In this document: positions 36,928 to 47,300 of the stretch, piece after piece
Position numbering within the stretch: the first letter of the stretch is position 1
How the letters are laid out: each line of letters opens with the position of its first letter
Source of the DNA: Luteimonas marina
GTDB lineage: Bacteria; Pseudomonadota; Gammaproteobacteria; Xanthomonadales; Xanthomonadaceae
NCBI RefSeq assembly: GCF_007859325.1
Contig: NZ_VOHK01000002.1
Coordinates: 62,001 to 126,000, forward strand
DNA length: 64,000 nt
Reading direction: 5' to 3'
The notes under the pieces: model-generated
Told to the model about the DNA's origin: nothing
Seen by the model: only the letters and a program-made list of their open reading frames with translations
Databases searched by the model: none
Position numbers and translations under genes: made by a program

Positions 36928-37686
36928 ATGAAGCACAGCCACGACTATCCGCTGAAGGCGCGACCGATGATCGGGCTCGAGGACGAGTACGCGGCCGGTT
37001 TCGTCGATCCGGGCCACAGCCACGAGCACGCGCAGTTCCTGTACGCGTCCTCGGGCGTGATGTCGGTGGTCACCCCGGACAGCAGCTTCGTGATCCCGCC
37101 GCAGCGCGCGCTGTGGCTGCCGGCCGGGACGATGCACGAGGTCTCGTGCCGCGGCGCGGTGTCGCTGCGCACGCTGTACATCGATCCGGTGCACGACATC
37201 GACCCGGGCCACTGCCGCGTGCTGGAGGTCTCGGACTTTCTGAAGGCGCTGGTGCTGGAAGTGGTGAAGTTCCCGGCCGAATACGACCTCGACGGGCGCG
37301 AGGGCCGCATCGTCTGGCTGCTGCTCGACGAGATCCGCAGGATGCCCGGCGCGCCCTACCACGTGCCGATGCCGTCCGACCCGAGGCTGGCGCGGGTGTG
37401 CCGGGCGATCATCGCCAACCCCGCCGACCAGCGCGACATCGACGCCTGGTCCTCGCAGATCGGCATGAGCCGGCGCACCTTCACCCGCGCCGTCAGGCAG
37501 GAGCTGGGTATGGGCTTCGCGCTGTGGCGCCAGCAGGTGCGGCTGATGCAGGCGGTGTCGCTGCTCGCCGCGGGGCGCTCGATCACCTCGGTCGCGTTCG
37601 ACGTCGGCTACGAAAGCCCGAGCGCGTTCACCGCGATGTTCCACCGCGCCTTCGGCGAGCCGCCCAGCGCCTACGTCTCGCGCTGA
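36928..37686 (+). CDS. AraC-family transcriptional regulator
   Basis: A 252-residue regulator. An N-terminal cupin part (HSHEHAQFLYASSGVMSV ... LPAGTMHEV, about residues 25-90) is followed by two helix-turn-helix motifs at the C-terminus (IGMSRRTFTRAVRQ and ITSVAFDVGYESPSAFTAMFHRAFGEPP). Divergent orientation to the hydrolase operon, with a 169-base gap, suggests it controls that operon. Its last 16 bases overlap the 3' end of the convergent permease gene. Confidence 0.9.
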   Translation: MKHSHDYPLKARPMIGLEDEYAAGFVDPGHSHEHAQFLYASSGVMSVVTPDSSFVIPPQRALWLPAGTMHEVSCRGAVSLRTLYIDPVHDIDPGHCRVLEVSDFLKALVLEVVKFPAEYDLDGREGRIVWLLLDEIRRMPGAPYHVPMPSDPRLARVCRAIIANPADQRDIDAWSSQIGMSRRTFTRAVRQELGMGFALWRQQVRLMQAVSLLAAGRSITSVAFDVGYESPSAFTAMFHRAFGEPPSAYVSR

Positions 37687-39194
37687 GCGATGCCGATGCG
37701 CGAGTGGCGGTAGCCGTAGCGCGCGTAGATCCAGATGCCCGCGAGCAGGTAGAGCCCCAGGATCACCGCCGGGAACACGTCGCCGCGCGCGGCCTTCAGG
37801 CCGATGTCGTACAGCACCGGCCCGGCCATGCCCAGGCACAGCAGCAGCGCGCAGGCCGGGACCGTGCCGATCCAGACGCCGCGGATGCGCACGCCGCCCA
37901 GCGGCACCCGGGACGGGCGCGGCAGGTCGGGATGGCGCGTGCGCAGCCACATCACGCTGATCGCGACGATCGAGAACGCGAACGCCACGCCGAGGCTGAC
38001 CAGGTCGCCGAGGATCGAGATCGGCAGCAGCATCGCCGCGACCGCGGCGACGCCGGCCACGGCCAGGGTGCCCTTGTGCGGCGTGCGGAAGCGCTCGTGC
38101 ACCTGCGCGAACAGCGGCGGCAGCAGGCCGTCGCGCGACATCGCGAAGCAGATCCGCGAATGGCCGTAGGTATTGACCATCAGCACCGAGCACAGGCCGA
38201 TCACCGCGCCGAACTTGATCACCAGCGCCAGCGCCGGCAGGCCGATGTGGTCGATGGCCAGCGCGATCGGGTCGGGCACGCCGAGGAGGCGGTACGGCAC
38301 CAGCCCGGTCAGCACCAGCGCGACCGCGATGTACAGCGCCGTGCAGATCGCCAGCGAGCCGAGGATGCCGATTGGCATGTCGCGCTGCGGATCGCGCGCC
38401 TCGAGCGCGGCGGTGGAGACGGTCTCGAAGCCGAGGTAGGCGAAGAACAGGATCGACGCGGCGCGCAGCACGCCGGCCAGGCCGTAGCGGAAGTCGCCCT
38501 CGTTCGGCGGCACCAGCGGCGTCCAGTTGCTGCTGTCGACGTACTGCGCACCGACGATCACGAACAGCAGCAGCACCGACAGCTTCAGCGCGACCATCAC
38601 CGCGTTGACGGTGGCCGACTGGCTGACGCCGCGGATCAGGATCCACGCGAACGCCAGCAGGCACAGCCCCGCGACCAGGTTCACGCCGCCGCCGATGCGG
38701 AAGGTCAGTCCCGCATCGGTCATCACGCCCTGCACGAACGGGGTGTTCAGCGCCGCCGGCACCACGATGCCGAAGTCGGCGAGCAGGCTCGACAGGTAGC
38801 CGGCGACGCCGGCCGCCAGCGCGGCGCCGGCCAGCCCGTATTCGAGCATCAGCAACCAGCCCAGCCCCCAGGCGAAGCCTTCGCCGAGCGTGGCGTAGGA
38901 ATACGTGTACGAGGAGCCGGACACGGGCAGGGTCGAGGCGAGTTCCGCATAGCACAGGCCGGTGAACGCGCAGGCGAACCCGGCCAGCGCGAACGACAGC
39001 ACCACGCCCGGGCCGGCGTAGTTCGCGGCCGCGGTGCCGGTCATGATGAACACGCCGGCGCCGACGATGCAGCCGATGCCCAGCATCACCAGGTGCCAGG
39101 GGCCGAGCTTGCGGTGCAGCCCGTGGCGTTCGGCGTCGGCGCGGACCGCGTCGAACGATTTGCGTGCGAGCAACCGCTTGCGCAGTGTGGACAT
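37671..39194 (-). CDS. Amino-acid permease, APC superfamily
   Basis: A 507-residue transporter with about 12-14 membrane helices. The first conserved segment reads LGIGCIVGAGVFIMTG (unwound TM1) and the LPVSGSSYTYSYATLGE segment follows. It resembles the cationic amino-acid transporter/YfnA group (C-terminal RHPDLPRPSRVPLGG and short tail). The substrate is not set by sequence. It may import amino acids released by the exported hydrolases encoded nearby, but it is a separate transcription unit. Confidence 0.9.
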   Translation of the reverse strand: MSTLRKRLLARKSFDAVRADAERHGLHRKLGPWHLVMLGIGCIVGAGVFIMTGTAAANYAGPGVVLSFALAGFACAFTGLCYAELASTLPVSGSSYTYSYATLGEGFAWGLGWLLMLEYGLAGAALAAGVAGYLSSLLADFGIVVPAALNTPFVQGVMTDAGLTFRIGGGVNLVAGLCLLAFAWILIRGVSQSATVNAVMVALKLSVLLLFVIVGAQYVDSSNWTPLVPPNEGDFRYGLAGVLRAASILFFAYLGFETVSTAALEARDPQRDMPIGILGSLAICTALYIAVALVLTGLVPYRLLGVPDPIALAIDHIGLPALALVIKFGAVIGLCSVLMVNTYGHSRICFAMSRDGLLPPLFAQVHERFRTPHKGTLAVAGVAAVAAMLLPISILGDLVSLGVAFAFSIVAISVMWLRTRHPDLPRPSRVPLGGVRIRGVWIGTVPACALLLCLGMAGPVLYDIGLKAARGDVFPAVILGLYLLAGIWIYARYGYRHSRIGIAQRET

Positions 39195-39334
39195 GGAGCG
39201 CTCCGCCTCGGGCAGAGCGCATCATCGATCGACGTGCGGCGCCGCATCCGCGCGCGCGGGTCGCACGCTGTCGCATTCGGGCGCGTCCGGCCGCGGCGGG
39301 CATCGACGCCGCCGCGAAGGAAGGCGATCCGCGC

Positions 39335-40510
39335 CTACGCGCGGTGCCCGGCGGCCAGGTACTCGGCGCTGCGCATCTCGATCAGGCGCGAGGCGGTGCG
39401 TTCGAAGGCGCCGGCGAGGCGTTCGCCGGCGTAGAGTGCGGGCGGCGGTGCGTCCGCGGTGCAGACCAGGTTGACGTGGCGGTCGTAGAGTTCGTCGATC
39501 AGGGTGACGAAGCGGCGCGCGGCGTCGTTGCGGGTGTCGTCGAGCACAGGGATGCCGCCGAGCAGCACGGTGTGGAACTCGCGCGCGATCTCGATGTAGT
39601 CGGTGGCGCCGCGCGGGCCTTCGCACAGCGCATCGAAGTCGAACCAGGCCATGTCCTTGCAGCGCGCACGCACGACGATGCGGCGGCCGTCGATCTCGAT
39701 GCCGGCGTCGCGGTGCGCGTCGTCGCCGCCGAGCTCGCGCCAGCGCGTGTTGAGCCACGCGTCCGAATCGCCGTCGAGCGGCGCGCGGTACACCGGCGAG
39801 CGGGTCAGCGCGCGCAGGCGGTAGTCGGTGTCGCTGTCGAGGTGGACGACTTCGCAGTGTCGCCGGATGAGGTCGATCGCCGGCAGGAAGCGCGCGCGCT
39901 GCAGGCCGTCCTTGTACAGCTCGGGTGGATCGACGTTGGAGGTGGTCACCAGCACGATGCCTTCGGCGAACATGCGTTCGAGCAGGCGCGCGAGCAGCAT
40001 CGCGTCGCCGATGTCGCTGACGAAGAACTCGTCGAGCACCAGCACGCGCAGCTTCAGCGCCGTGCGCCACTCGCGCACGATGCGCGCCAGCGGGTCGCGT
40101 TCGCCGCCGTGCGCGCGCAGCTGCTCGTGCACGCTGCGCATGAAGCGGTGGAAGTGCGTGCGGCGCTTGCCGTCGCCGCCCTCGCCCGCGCGCCGCGGGC
40201 GCGCCGCGCCGGACAGGGCGTCGCCGCGAAGGTCGCGCAGCGGCAGTCCGTCGTAGAACAGGTCGACCAGGAAGGTCTTGCCCCGCCCTACCCCGCCCCA
40301 CAGGTACAGGCCGTCGGGCGCGGCGGGCGCATCCTCGCGCAGCAGCCGGCCGATCAGGCCGCGTCGCGGCGCCGGCGCGAGCAACGCCTCGTGCAAACGG
40401 TCGAGCGCGCGCAATGCGCCCTGCTGCGCGGGATCCTCGCCCCACTCGCCGCGTTCGACGCCGGCGCGGTAGCGCTGCGACGGCGTCGCAGCCCCACCCT
40501 CGTCACGCAT
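39335..40510 (-). CDS. zapE: Cell division ATPase ZapE (AFG1-like)
   Basis: A 391-residue AFG1/ZapE ATPase. The Walker A motif GGVGRGKT is at residues 72-79 and Walker B reads LRVLVLDEFFVSDIGDA. FHRFMRSVHEQL and TTSNVDPPELYKDGLQR are diagnostic, as is the late THLIDELYDRH-type region (VTLIDELYDRHVNL). E. coli ZapE binds FtsZ and affects division under stress. It overlaps the COG2945 hydrolase gene by 8 bases, so the two form one unit. Confidence 0.92.
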   Translation of the reverse strand: MRDEGGAATPSQRYRAGVERGEWGEDPAQQGALRALDRLHEALLAPAPRRGLIGRLLREDAPAAPDGLYLWGGVGRGKTFLVDLFYDGLPLRDLRGDALSGAARPRRAGEGGDGKRRTHFHRFMRSVHEQLRAHGGERDPLARIVREWRTALKLRVLVLDEFFVSDIGDAMLLARLLERMFAEGIVLVTTSNVDPPELYKDGLQRARFLPAIDLIRRHCEVVHLDSDTDYRLRALTRSPVYRAPLDGDSDAWLNTRWRELGGDDAHRDAGIEIDGRRIVVRARCKDMAWFDFDALCEGPRGATDYIEIAREFHTVLLGGIPVLDDTRNDAARRFVTLIDELYDRHVNLVCTADAPPPALYAGERLAGAFERTASRLIEMRSAEYLAAGHRA

Positions 40511-41174
40511 TCGCGTCGGGCAGGTAGGCGCGCACGCCGTGCTTGATCGCGCCGCGCAGGTCGATCATCTTGCGGTGGAAGAAGTGGCCGGTGTCGGGCA
40601 TGCGCACCAGTTCGGCCTGCGCGCCGGTCTTTTCCAGCCAGTCGTAGACCGCCTGCGGATCGACGATCTCGTCGCTTTCGCCCTGGATCACCAGCCAGGG
40701 CATGGTCGGCGGGGCGATGGCGTCGAAGTCCCAGCGCCCGGCCGGCGGCGCGATCGAGAGCAGCAGCGCCGGCTGCAGTTCCGCCGCGGCGCGCAGCGAG
40801 ACATAGGCGCCGAAGCTGAAGCCGGCCAGCCACAGGGTGTCGCCCGGGCGCTGCGCCCGCACCCAGGCCGCGACCGCGCGCAGGTCGTCGAGCTCGCCGT
40901 CGCCGTTGTCGAACTCGCCGTCGGAGCTGCCGGTGCCGCGGAAGTTGAAGCGCACCGTGGCCGCGCCCAGCTCGCGCAGCGAGCGCGCGGCCATGGTCAC
41001 CACCTTGTTGTGCATGGTCCCGCCCTCGGTCGGCAGCGGATGGCAGACGATCGCGACCAGCGGCAGGGCGTCGGTGTCCGCCTCGGGCAGGTCGACCGAC
41101 ACTTCCAGTGCGCCCGCCGGCCCCGGCAGCAGCAGGGTCCCGGATTCGGCGGGAAAGGCGGGGAAGGTGGCCAT
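40503..41174 (-). CDS. COG2945-type alpha/beta hydrolase
   Basis: A 223-residue cytoplasmic alpha/beta hydrolase starting MATFPAFPAESGTLLLPGPAG. CHPLPTEGGTMHNKVV, FNFRGTGSSDGEFD, the nucleophile elbow GFSFGAYVS and the acid/His regions IQGESDEIVDP and DTGHFFHRK match the predicted hydrolases of COG2945. Function is unknown. The longer upstream extension to 41261 runs across the divergent promoter region and was rejected. Confidence 0.88.
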   Translation of the reverse strand: MATFPAFPAESGTLLLPGPAGALEVSVDLPEADTDALPLVAIVCHPLPTEGGTMHNKVVTMAARSLRELGAATVRFNFRGTGSSDGEFDNGDGELDDLRAVAAWVRAQRPGDTLWLAGFSFGAYVSLRAAAELQPALLLSIAPPAGRWDFDAIAPPTMPWLVIQGESDEIVDPQAVYDWLEKTGAQAELVRMPDTGHFFHRKMIDLRGAIKHGVRAYLPDANA

Positions 41175-41226
41175 GCCGGCATGATACCGGGCGGGGGCTC
41201 GCTGGCCGGGAAGAGTCCGGCGGGGC

Positions 41227-41260
41227 TTGACAGGTCTGTTATTGATATAACGTAACAACA
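41227..41260 (+). promoter_or_regulatory. merC promoter with Zur-like dyad
   Basis: A perfect TTGACA (41227-41232) is followed by an A/T-rich dyad, TGTTATTGATATAACGTAACA (named here in two parts: TGTTAT at 41237 and ATAAC at 41247), lying where the spacer and -10 would be. GTTAT-N4-ATAAC is a good inverted repeat and resembles metal-regulator (Zur-type) operators. It is the most A/T-rich stretch for kilobases. Confidence 0.45.
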
Positions 41261-41275
41261 ATCTCGGAACCCCCG

Positions 41276-41662
41276 ATGAGATCCTCCCTCACTTCGATGC
41301 TCGACGCCTCGGCGATCGGCCTGTCGACCCTGTGCCTGATCCACTGCCTGCTGCTGCCGGTGGCCGCCACCCTGCTGCCGGTCCTGGCGGCGGCCGGTGA
41401 GGCGGAATGGGTGCACGGGCTGTTCGTCGCCTTCGCCCTGCCGCTGGCCGGGCTGGCGCTGTGGCGCGCGCATCGGCAGCGGCCGCTGCCGGCCCTGCTG
41501 ATGGGGCTGGCCCTCGCCGGCGCCGCCGGCCTGGCGGCCGGGGCGCTGGGCTGGCCGGACGATGCGCTGGAAACTCCACTGACGGTGGTTGGCAGCGGGC
41601 TGCTGGCGTCGGCGCACGTGTGGAACTGGCGGCGGCGGCCGCATCCGGCGTGCGGATGCTGA
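41276..41662 (+). CDS. MerC-family membrane protein
   Basis: A 128-residue protein with four predicted helices. Cys pair C20/C24 in the first helix (STLCLIHCLLLP) and a Cys-rich C-terminus (HPACGC) match the MerC domain family. Classical MerC imports mercury; chromosomal relatives without other mer genes are often linked to zinc homeostasis. No merR, merA or merP is nearby. The upstream dyad supports metal-responsive control. Confidence 0.82.
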   Translation: MRSSLTSMLDASAIGLSTLCLIHCLLLPVAATLLPVLAAAGEAEWVHGLFVAFALPLAGLALWRAHRQRPLPALLMGLALAGAAGLAAGALGWPDDALETPLTVVGSGLLASAHVWNWRRRPHPACGC

Positions 41663-41708
41663 GGCCGGCATGGGTAGCTTACCTACTGGTGTCATCCCGC
41701 ATTCTGGT

Positions 41709-41783
41709 GTCATCCCGAGCGTAGCGAGGGATCTGCCTTTCACGGCTTGCGGATGCAAGATCCCTCGCTACGCTCGGGATGAC
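41709..41783. repeat. Inverted-repeat element, GTCATCCCGAGCGTAGCGAG family
   Basis: GTCATCCCGAGCGTAGCGAG then GGATCT; inverse arm ends CTACGCTCGGGATGAC. A lone GTGTCATCCCGC half-arm precedes it at about 41690. Another member is at 63859-63933. It lies between the convergent merC-like and nuclease genes. Confidence 0.88.
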
Positions 41784-41809
41784 AATTTTGGGTTGGCGCG
41801 ATGCCAGGG

Positions 41810-43582
41810 CTACAGATCGAAGCCCACGATCAGCGGGTCGTGGTCCGAACTGCGCCACGGGCTTGCCGCATGATCGCGACCGTTCGCGTCAAGATCGCCG
41901 ATGTTCCTGGGCTCATCGGCATTGCTGTGCCACTCCGCCGCGCCGGCGAGCCGCCCTGCCAACGCCGGGCTGAGCAGGGCGTGGTCGAGCCGCCCGGCCT
42001 GGCCGTCGAACACGAAGCTGTAGGGTTCGACGACGTTCGCCGCCGATAGCGCATCCTTCCAGCCACGCTCCAGGAATAGGCGGACGGGATCCTCCTGCGC
42101 GTAGGCGTTGAAATCGCCGACGATGGCGACAAGATCGCTGCCGGAACCGGTCGGGTCGCCGGACACCCAGTCCAGCAGCCGGCGCGCGGAATCGACCCGC
42201 AGCGCGTTCCAGCAGGCTTGGCCGTCGCCCCGGTCGCGATCGGCGCCTTCGGCCCCGCTGCAGCCTTTCGACTTGAAATGGTTGGCAACGACGACGAACG
42301 TGCCGCGATCTGCCTCGTTTCCGCCCACCGGGACGAAGGCCTGCGCCAGCGGCACCCGGCTGCGCGCGCCGAACGGGCCGCCTTCCAGCACCGCCGGCCG
42401 CCCGCGCGGCTGCAGGCGCGCGCTGCGGTAGACCAGCCCGACCCGGATCGCGTCCGTCCCCGGCCCGTGTCCCGCGTCCACGAAGGCCCAGTCGCCGCCG
42501 CCGGCATTGAGCGCGTCCACCAGCTGGGCCAGGCTCGAATCGGAGTCGTAGCCGTCGTTCTCCAGCTCCATCAGCGCGGCCACGTCCGGATCCAGGGCGC
42601 GGATCGTCGCCACCAGGCGGCCCAGCTGGGCCGTCAGTTCCGCCGGCGTGCGGGCGCCGCGCGGGGTGGGGAAGCCGCCGCCGCGGCCGTCGCCGTTGAA
42701 CAGGTTCTCGAGGTTGAACGAGGCCAGGCGGACGCGGCCGGGCACGGTCGGCGCGGCGGGGCGCGGGGCGGGCGCGATCCGCGGCGGCGCGGTCAGCTGC
42801 AGCCGGAACTCGCCCCAGCGCTGGTCGACGATGCCCTCGGCGCCGGTGACCACGCTGCCGGTGCGCGGCACGGGCCGGCCGTCGAGGTACCAGGCTTCGC
42901 CCGGGTTCTCGCGCGACTGTGCGTCGTCGAGCAGCAGCCGGCGGCGGGCGTTGTCGGTGGCGATGCGTTCGGCCTCCGGGCCGGGCGGGGCGAGTTCGGT
43001 CGGCGTGAACAGCCGGCCCTCGAAGCTGGCGTGCAGCACGCCGCGGCGCGCTAGGTCGTGCTGGCCGCTGATCGTCAGCGGCGCGTCGATGCGCACGCGC
43101 ATGCCTTCGAAGCGTTCCCAGTCGCCGGGCGCGCCGTCGATCACGACCGGCGCCACGTCGCCGCGGCCGATCACGTCGATCGCCTCGGCCTGCAGCGCGG
43201 TCAGCGTGCCCCGGGCAGGTTCGCCGTGTTCGACCACCCGGCCGCGCACGCGGACCCGGTCGCCGGCGCGCAGCGCCACGGCGTCGTCCGCGACGACGAA
43301 CAGGCCGTCGGAGGTGGCCTCGTCGCCATCGCCCGCGTCCTGCACGAACCAGCCGCCGAGGCCCTGTCCGAAATCGCCGGTGACCACGCCCTCGACGGTG
43401 ACGCTGCGGTCGAGCAGGGGACTGGCCTCGCCGTCGCCCTGCACCGCGCCGATGGCGACGATGCCGTCCGCGCGCGGCGGCGGTGCGCCGGCCGGCCCGG
43501 TGGCGGGCGTCCGGCAGCCCGCCAGCAGGCAGGCGGCCAGCAGCAGGCCGGGCAGGGCGGGGCGCTGGGGGGAAGGGGGCAT
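41810..43582 (-). CDS. Surface/extracellular endonuclease-exonuclease-phosphatase lipoprotein
   Basis: A 590-residue protein with lipobox LLAGC (C22-23 region). Residues about 35-280 hold OB-fold-like nucleic-acid binding repeats (VTVEGVVTGDF, GDRVRVRGRVVE, FEGMRVRIDAPLTI), and residues 300-590 form an EEP nuclease domain. Catalytic motifs are FNLENLFN, LMELENDGYD, VANHFKSKG, VGDFNAYAQEDP and SSDHDPLIVGF. This arrangement matches ExeM/NucH-type extracellular DNases used for extracellular DNA degradation. It has no partner genes here. Confidence 0.88.
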   Translation of the reverse strand: MPPSPQRPALPGLLLAACLLAGCRTPATGPAGAPPPRADGIVAIGAVQGDGEASPLLDRSVTVEGVVTGDFGQGLGGWFVQDAGDGDEATSDGLFVVADDAVALRAGDRVRVRGRVVEHGEPARGTLTALQAEAIDVIGRGDVAPVVIDGAPGDWERFEGMRVRIDAPLTISGQHDLARRGVLHASFEGRLFTPTELAPPGPEAERIATDNARRRLLLDDAQSRENPGEAWYLDGRPVPRTGSVVTGAEGIVDQRWGEFRLQLTAPPRIAPAPRPAAPTVPGRVRLASFNLENLFNGDGRGGGFPTPRGARTPAELTAQLGRLVATIRALDPDVAALMELENDGYDSDSSLAQLVDALNAGGGDWAFVDAGHGPGTDAIRVGLVYRSARLQPRGRPAVLEGGPFGARSRVPLAQAFVPVGGNEADRGTFVVVANHFKSKGCSGAEGADRDRGDGQACWNALRVDSARRLLDWVSGDPTGSGSDLVAIVGDFNAYAQEDPVRLFLERGWKDALSAANVVEPYSFVFDGQAGRLDHALLSPALAGRLAGAAEWHSNADEPRNIGDLDANGRDHAASPWRSSDHDPLIVGFDL

Positions 43583-43604
43583 GGGATCTCCCGGGAGCGG
43601 AATG

Positions 43605-43637
43605 CGGAAACGACAACGCCGCCCGGAGGCGGCGTCG
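43605..43637 (-). terminator. Terminator of the cytochrome c gene
   Basis: On the minus strand ACGCCGCC-TCCG-GGCGGCGT followed by TGTCGTTT, 25 bases after the cytochrome gene stop. The stem is strong and the T-tract is interrupted. Confidence 0.7.
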
Positions 43638-43659
43638 CGGAACCGAGCGGCGGGGCAGC

Positions 43660-44175
43660 TTACTTCAGGTTGTCGATCATCCAGTCGACGGTCGCGTGCA
43701 TCTGCTCGACCGTCAGCGCGGGGTTGCCGCCCTTGGCCGGCATCACGCCGGCGGCGCCGGTGAAGCCGTCGATCGAATGCTTGTACAGGGTGTCCTTGCC
43801 CTGGGCGATGCGCGCGCCCCAGTGCGCGCGGTCCAGCGTCGGCGCGCCGCCGGCGCCCGAGGTGTGGCAGCCCGAGCACAGGTTCTGGTAGATCACCGAG
43901 CCGTCCAGGGTGCCGCCGTAGGCGACCTGGGCCGCGGCCGCGGCGGCTGCTGCCGCGCTGGCGGCGGCCTGCGCCGCGGCGCCGGTGGCGCCGGCATAGA
44001 CCGAACCGGCCGGGGCGATGCGGTTCTCGGTGCGCTTGGCGGCGGCCGGATCGACCTCCGCCGGCAGCGTGCGGTGCAGGAACAAGGCACCGACGATCAG
44101 GCCCAAGGTCACCAGGACCAGGAAGCCGATCACCATCGAGAAATGCTTCAGGAATTCGAGGTCGTAATTACGCAC
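43660..44175 (-). CDS. Membrane-anchored cytochrome c5 family protein
   Basis: A 171-residue protein starting at GTG 44175 (RNYDLEFLKHFSMVIGF), with AAGGG upstream. One N-terminal membrane helix (about 13-33) is followed by an Ala-rich periplasmic linker (about 60-85) and a class I cytochrome c domain. The haem site is C100-S-G-C103-H104 and the sixth ligand is probably Met in GAAGVMPAKGG. It likely carries electrons between the bc1 complex or quinol oxidising enzymes and terminal oxidases. It is divergent to recC. Confidence 0.9.
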   Translation of the reverse strand: MRNYDLEFLKHFSMVIGFLVLVTLGLIVGALFLHRTLPAEVDPAAAKRTENRIAPAGSVYAGATGAAAQAAASAAAAAAAAAQVAYGGTLDGSVIYQNLCSGCHTSGAGGAPTLDRAHWGARIAQGKDTLYKHSIDGFTGAAGVMPAKGGNPALTVEQMHATVDWMIDNLK

Positions 44176-44316
44176 GGAACACCCTTGGCGCGCAGCCGAC
44201 GGGGCCGCAGCTAGCCGCGGAGTATAAAACAAGCGTTCCGCACTGCCACGCCCGGGCCGCGGCCGGCCTTGCCGTCTCGGCCGCTGCGATGGCGCTGCGG
44301 CACAATGCCCGCGACC

Positions 44317-47300
44317 ATGCCCAGCGCCGTCCCCGACTTCCGCCTGTACCACGCCAACGCGCTGGAAGTGCTGGCCGGCCTGCTGGCGGAGGCGTTGCGC
44401 ACGCCGGCGCCGGGCGCGTCGCTGCTGGCGCCGGACACGGTGCTGATCCCGCAGGTGGCGATGCGGCGCTGGCTGCAGGCGACCCTGGCTGAGCGCCACG
44501 GCGTGGCCGCCAACCTCGAATTCCTGACCCCCGGCGAGTTCGTGCGCCGCGCGCTGGATGCCAATCCCGGACCGGGTCCGGGGCCGGAGGACGCCGACGA
44601 CCTCGACGCCGCCGCGCTGCACTGGCGGCTCTATGCCGCGCTGGCCGATCCGACATTGGTGGCGCGCCCGGCGATGGCGCAGCTCGCCGCCTACCTGTCC
44701 GGCGCGGCTTCAGGACAGCCCGATCCCTTGAAACCATGGTCGCTGGCCGGCGAACTCGCCGACGTGTTCGAGAAATACCAGGCCTGGCGCCGCGACTGGC
44801 TGCTGCGCTGGGAAGACGGCGCCGACCCGGATGATCCGCAGGCGATCCTCTGGCGCCGCGTCGCCGGCGACGGCGCCCACCGCGCGCGCCGCATCCAGCG
44901 CTACCTCGACGGCTTCGAGGGCGCGGACAGGCCGCTGCCCAAGGGCCTGCCGCCGCGCGTGTTCGCCTTCGCCACCCTCAACGTCTCGCCCGACGTGCTG
45001 CGGGTGATGGCGACGCAGGCGCGCGCGGGCACCCTGCACTTCTACCTGCCCACGCCGACCCGGGCCTACTGGGGCGACCTGCAGACGTTGGCCGGGAAAC
45101 TGCGCGCCGGCGACGCCGACCCCTTCGGCGAGGCGACCGGCGAGAACCGCCTGCTGCAGGCCTGGGGCGCGGCCGGCCGCGACTTCATGGCGGTGCTCGG
45201 CAGCTATGAAGTGGTGCATCCGTCCGGCGAGATCGCCGCCTACGCCGATCCGGAAGAAGACGCGCGCCCGACGCTGGCCGAAGGCGGCCTGTCCGACGGC
45301 CTCCTGCACCGGCTGCAGCGCGACCTGTTCCACCGTCGCGCCGACCCTTCCGGCGAGCGGCTGCCCGCCCTGCGCAGGGACGACCCCAGCCTGCAGGTCC
45401 ACGCCTGCCACACCCGCCTGCGCGAACTGCAGGTGCTGCACGACCAGCTGCGCGGCCTGCTCGAGGATCCGCGCTTCGACCCGCCGCTGCAGCCGCGCGA
45501 GATCGCGGTGCTGGCGCCGGACATCGATCCCTACGTGCCTTACCTCGAAGCCGTGTTCGGCGGGCGGGGGGAGGGCGAACACCTGCCCTACGCCCTGGCC
45601 GACACCAGCCCGCTGGCCAACGAACCCCTGGCCGAAGTGTTCCTGCGCCTGCTCGGCCTGCCGCTGTCGCGCTTCGGCCTGGACGAGATCCTCGACCTGC
45701 TCGCCAGCGCGCCGATCGCCGCCGCCGCCGGCCTCGACGCTGCGGCGATCGAGCGCCTGCACGGCTGGCTGCAGGCCGCCGGCGCGCGCTGGGCGCTCGA
45801 CGCCCGCCATCGCGCCGCGCACGACGCGCCTGCCGACGATGCCTACACCTGGCAGTTCGCGCTCGACCGCCTGCTGCTCGGCCACGCCCTCGGCGACGAC
45901 GACGCCATCGCCGCCGCCAGCGGCCAGGTCGTCGCGCCGTGGCCGGAGCTCGAAGGCAGCGCGCTCGATGCGCTGGACACCCTGCTCGGCCTGCTGCGCA
46001 CGCTGGCGCGCCAGCAGAAGGCGCTGGGCGAGGCGATGCCGCCCGCGCAGTGGCGCGAACGCCTGCTCGACCTGCTCAAGGCGCTGCTGCCCGCCGAACC
46101 GACCGATCCCGCCGCCCGGCGCGCGCTCGACCGCCTGCGCAAGCTGATCGAGGAATTCGCGAAACATGCCGCCGACGCCGGCTTCGACGCCGCGGTGCCG
46201 GCCGAAGTCGTGCGCGCGCATTTCGCCGCCGCGCTGGCGCAGGCCGACACCCGCGCGCCGCTGCTCACCGGCGGCATCAGCTTCGGCCGCATGGTGCCGA
46301 TGCGGCTGCTGCCGTTCCGCGTCATCTGCGTGCTCGGCATGAACGACGGCGACTATCCGCGCCGCGATCCCGCCGCGGGCCTGAGCCGGCTCACTGCCGA
46401 ACTCGGCACCGACAAGCGCCGCCCCGGCGACCGCTCGCTGCGCGAGGACGACCGCTTCCTGTTCCTGCAGCTGTTCGCCGCCGCGCAGGACGTGTTCTAC
46501 CTCAGCTACCTCGGCGCCGATCCGCGCGACGGCAGCGTGCGCGAACCCTCGGTGCTGGTCAGCGAACTGCTCGACGCCGCCGCGCGCTACCACGCCGATC
46601 CGGCTGCGGTGAAGCAACAGATGGTCGTGCGCCATCCGCTGCAGCCGTTCTCGCCGGCCGCGTTCGGCGGCGACGACCCGCGCCGCTTCAGCTATCGCGG
46701 GCAGTGGCATCCCGCCGCCGGTGCGACGGCGGTGGCGCGCGCGCGACTGGCGCCATGGATCGACGGCCACCTGCCCGGCGATGAAGACGACGTCGGCACC
46801 GAACTTTCGCTGGACGCGCTGAAGAAGTTCTTCACCGATCCGGCAGGGGAATTCCTGCGCCACCGGCTCGCGCTGCGCCTGCCCGACGGCATCGAAGTGT
46901 CGGACGACATCGAGCCGCTGCTGCTGCCCGCGCGCGGGCTGGACGCGCTGCACCTGCGCCAGGCCGTGGCCGAGGCGCTGCTGCAGGGCGAGGAGCACGC
47001 GCTGCATGCGCGCCTGCGCGCGCGCGCGCTGCTGCCGTCCGGGGCGTTGGGCGAACGCCAGTTCGAAGCGCTGCTCGAAGACATGCGCGCCTATGTCGAC
47101 GCCTACCGCCACTGGCGCGGCGGCAGCGAAGGCGCGACCGTCGAGCACGAGGTCGAGATCGACGGCCTCCGCCTGCGCGGCCGCATCAATGATGTGCATG
47201 CGCACGGCATCGCCGTGCTGCGTCCCGGCAAGCCGGGCGGCCCGGCCGTGATCCGCAGCGGCCTCGACCGCCTGCTGGCCAACGCCGCGGGCGCCGCGCT

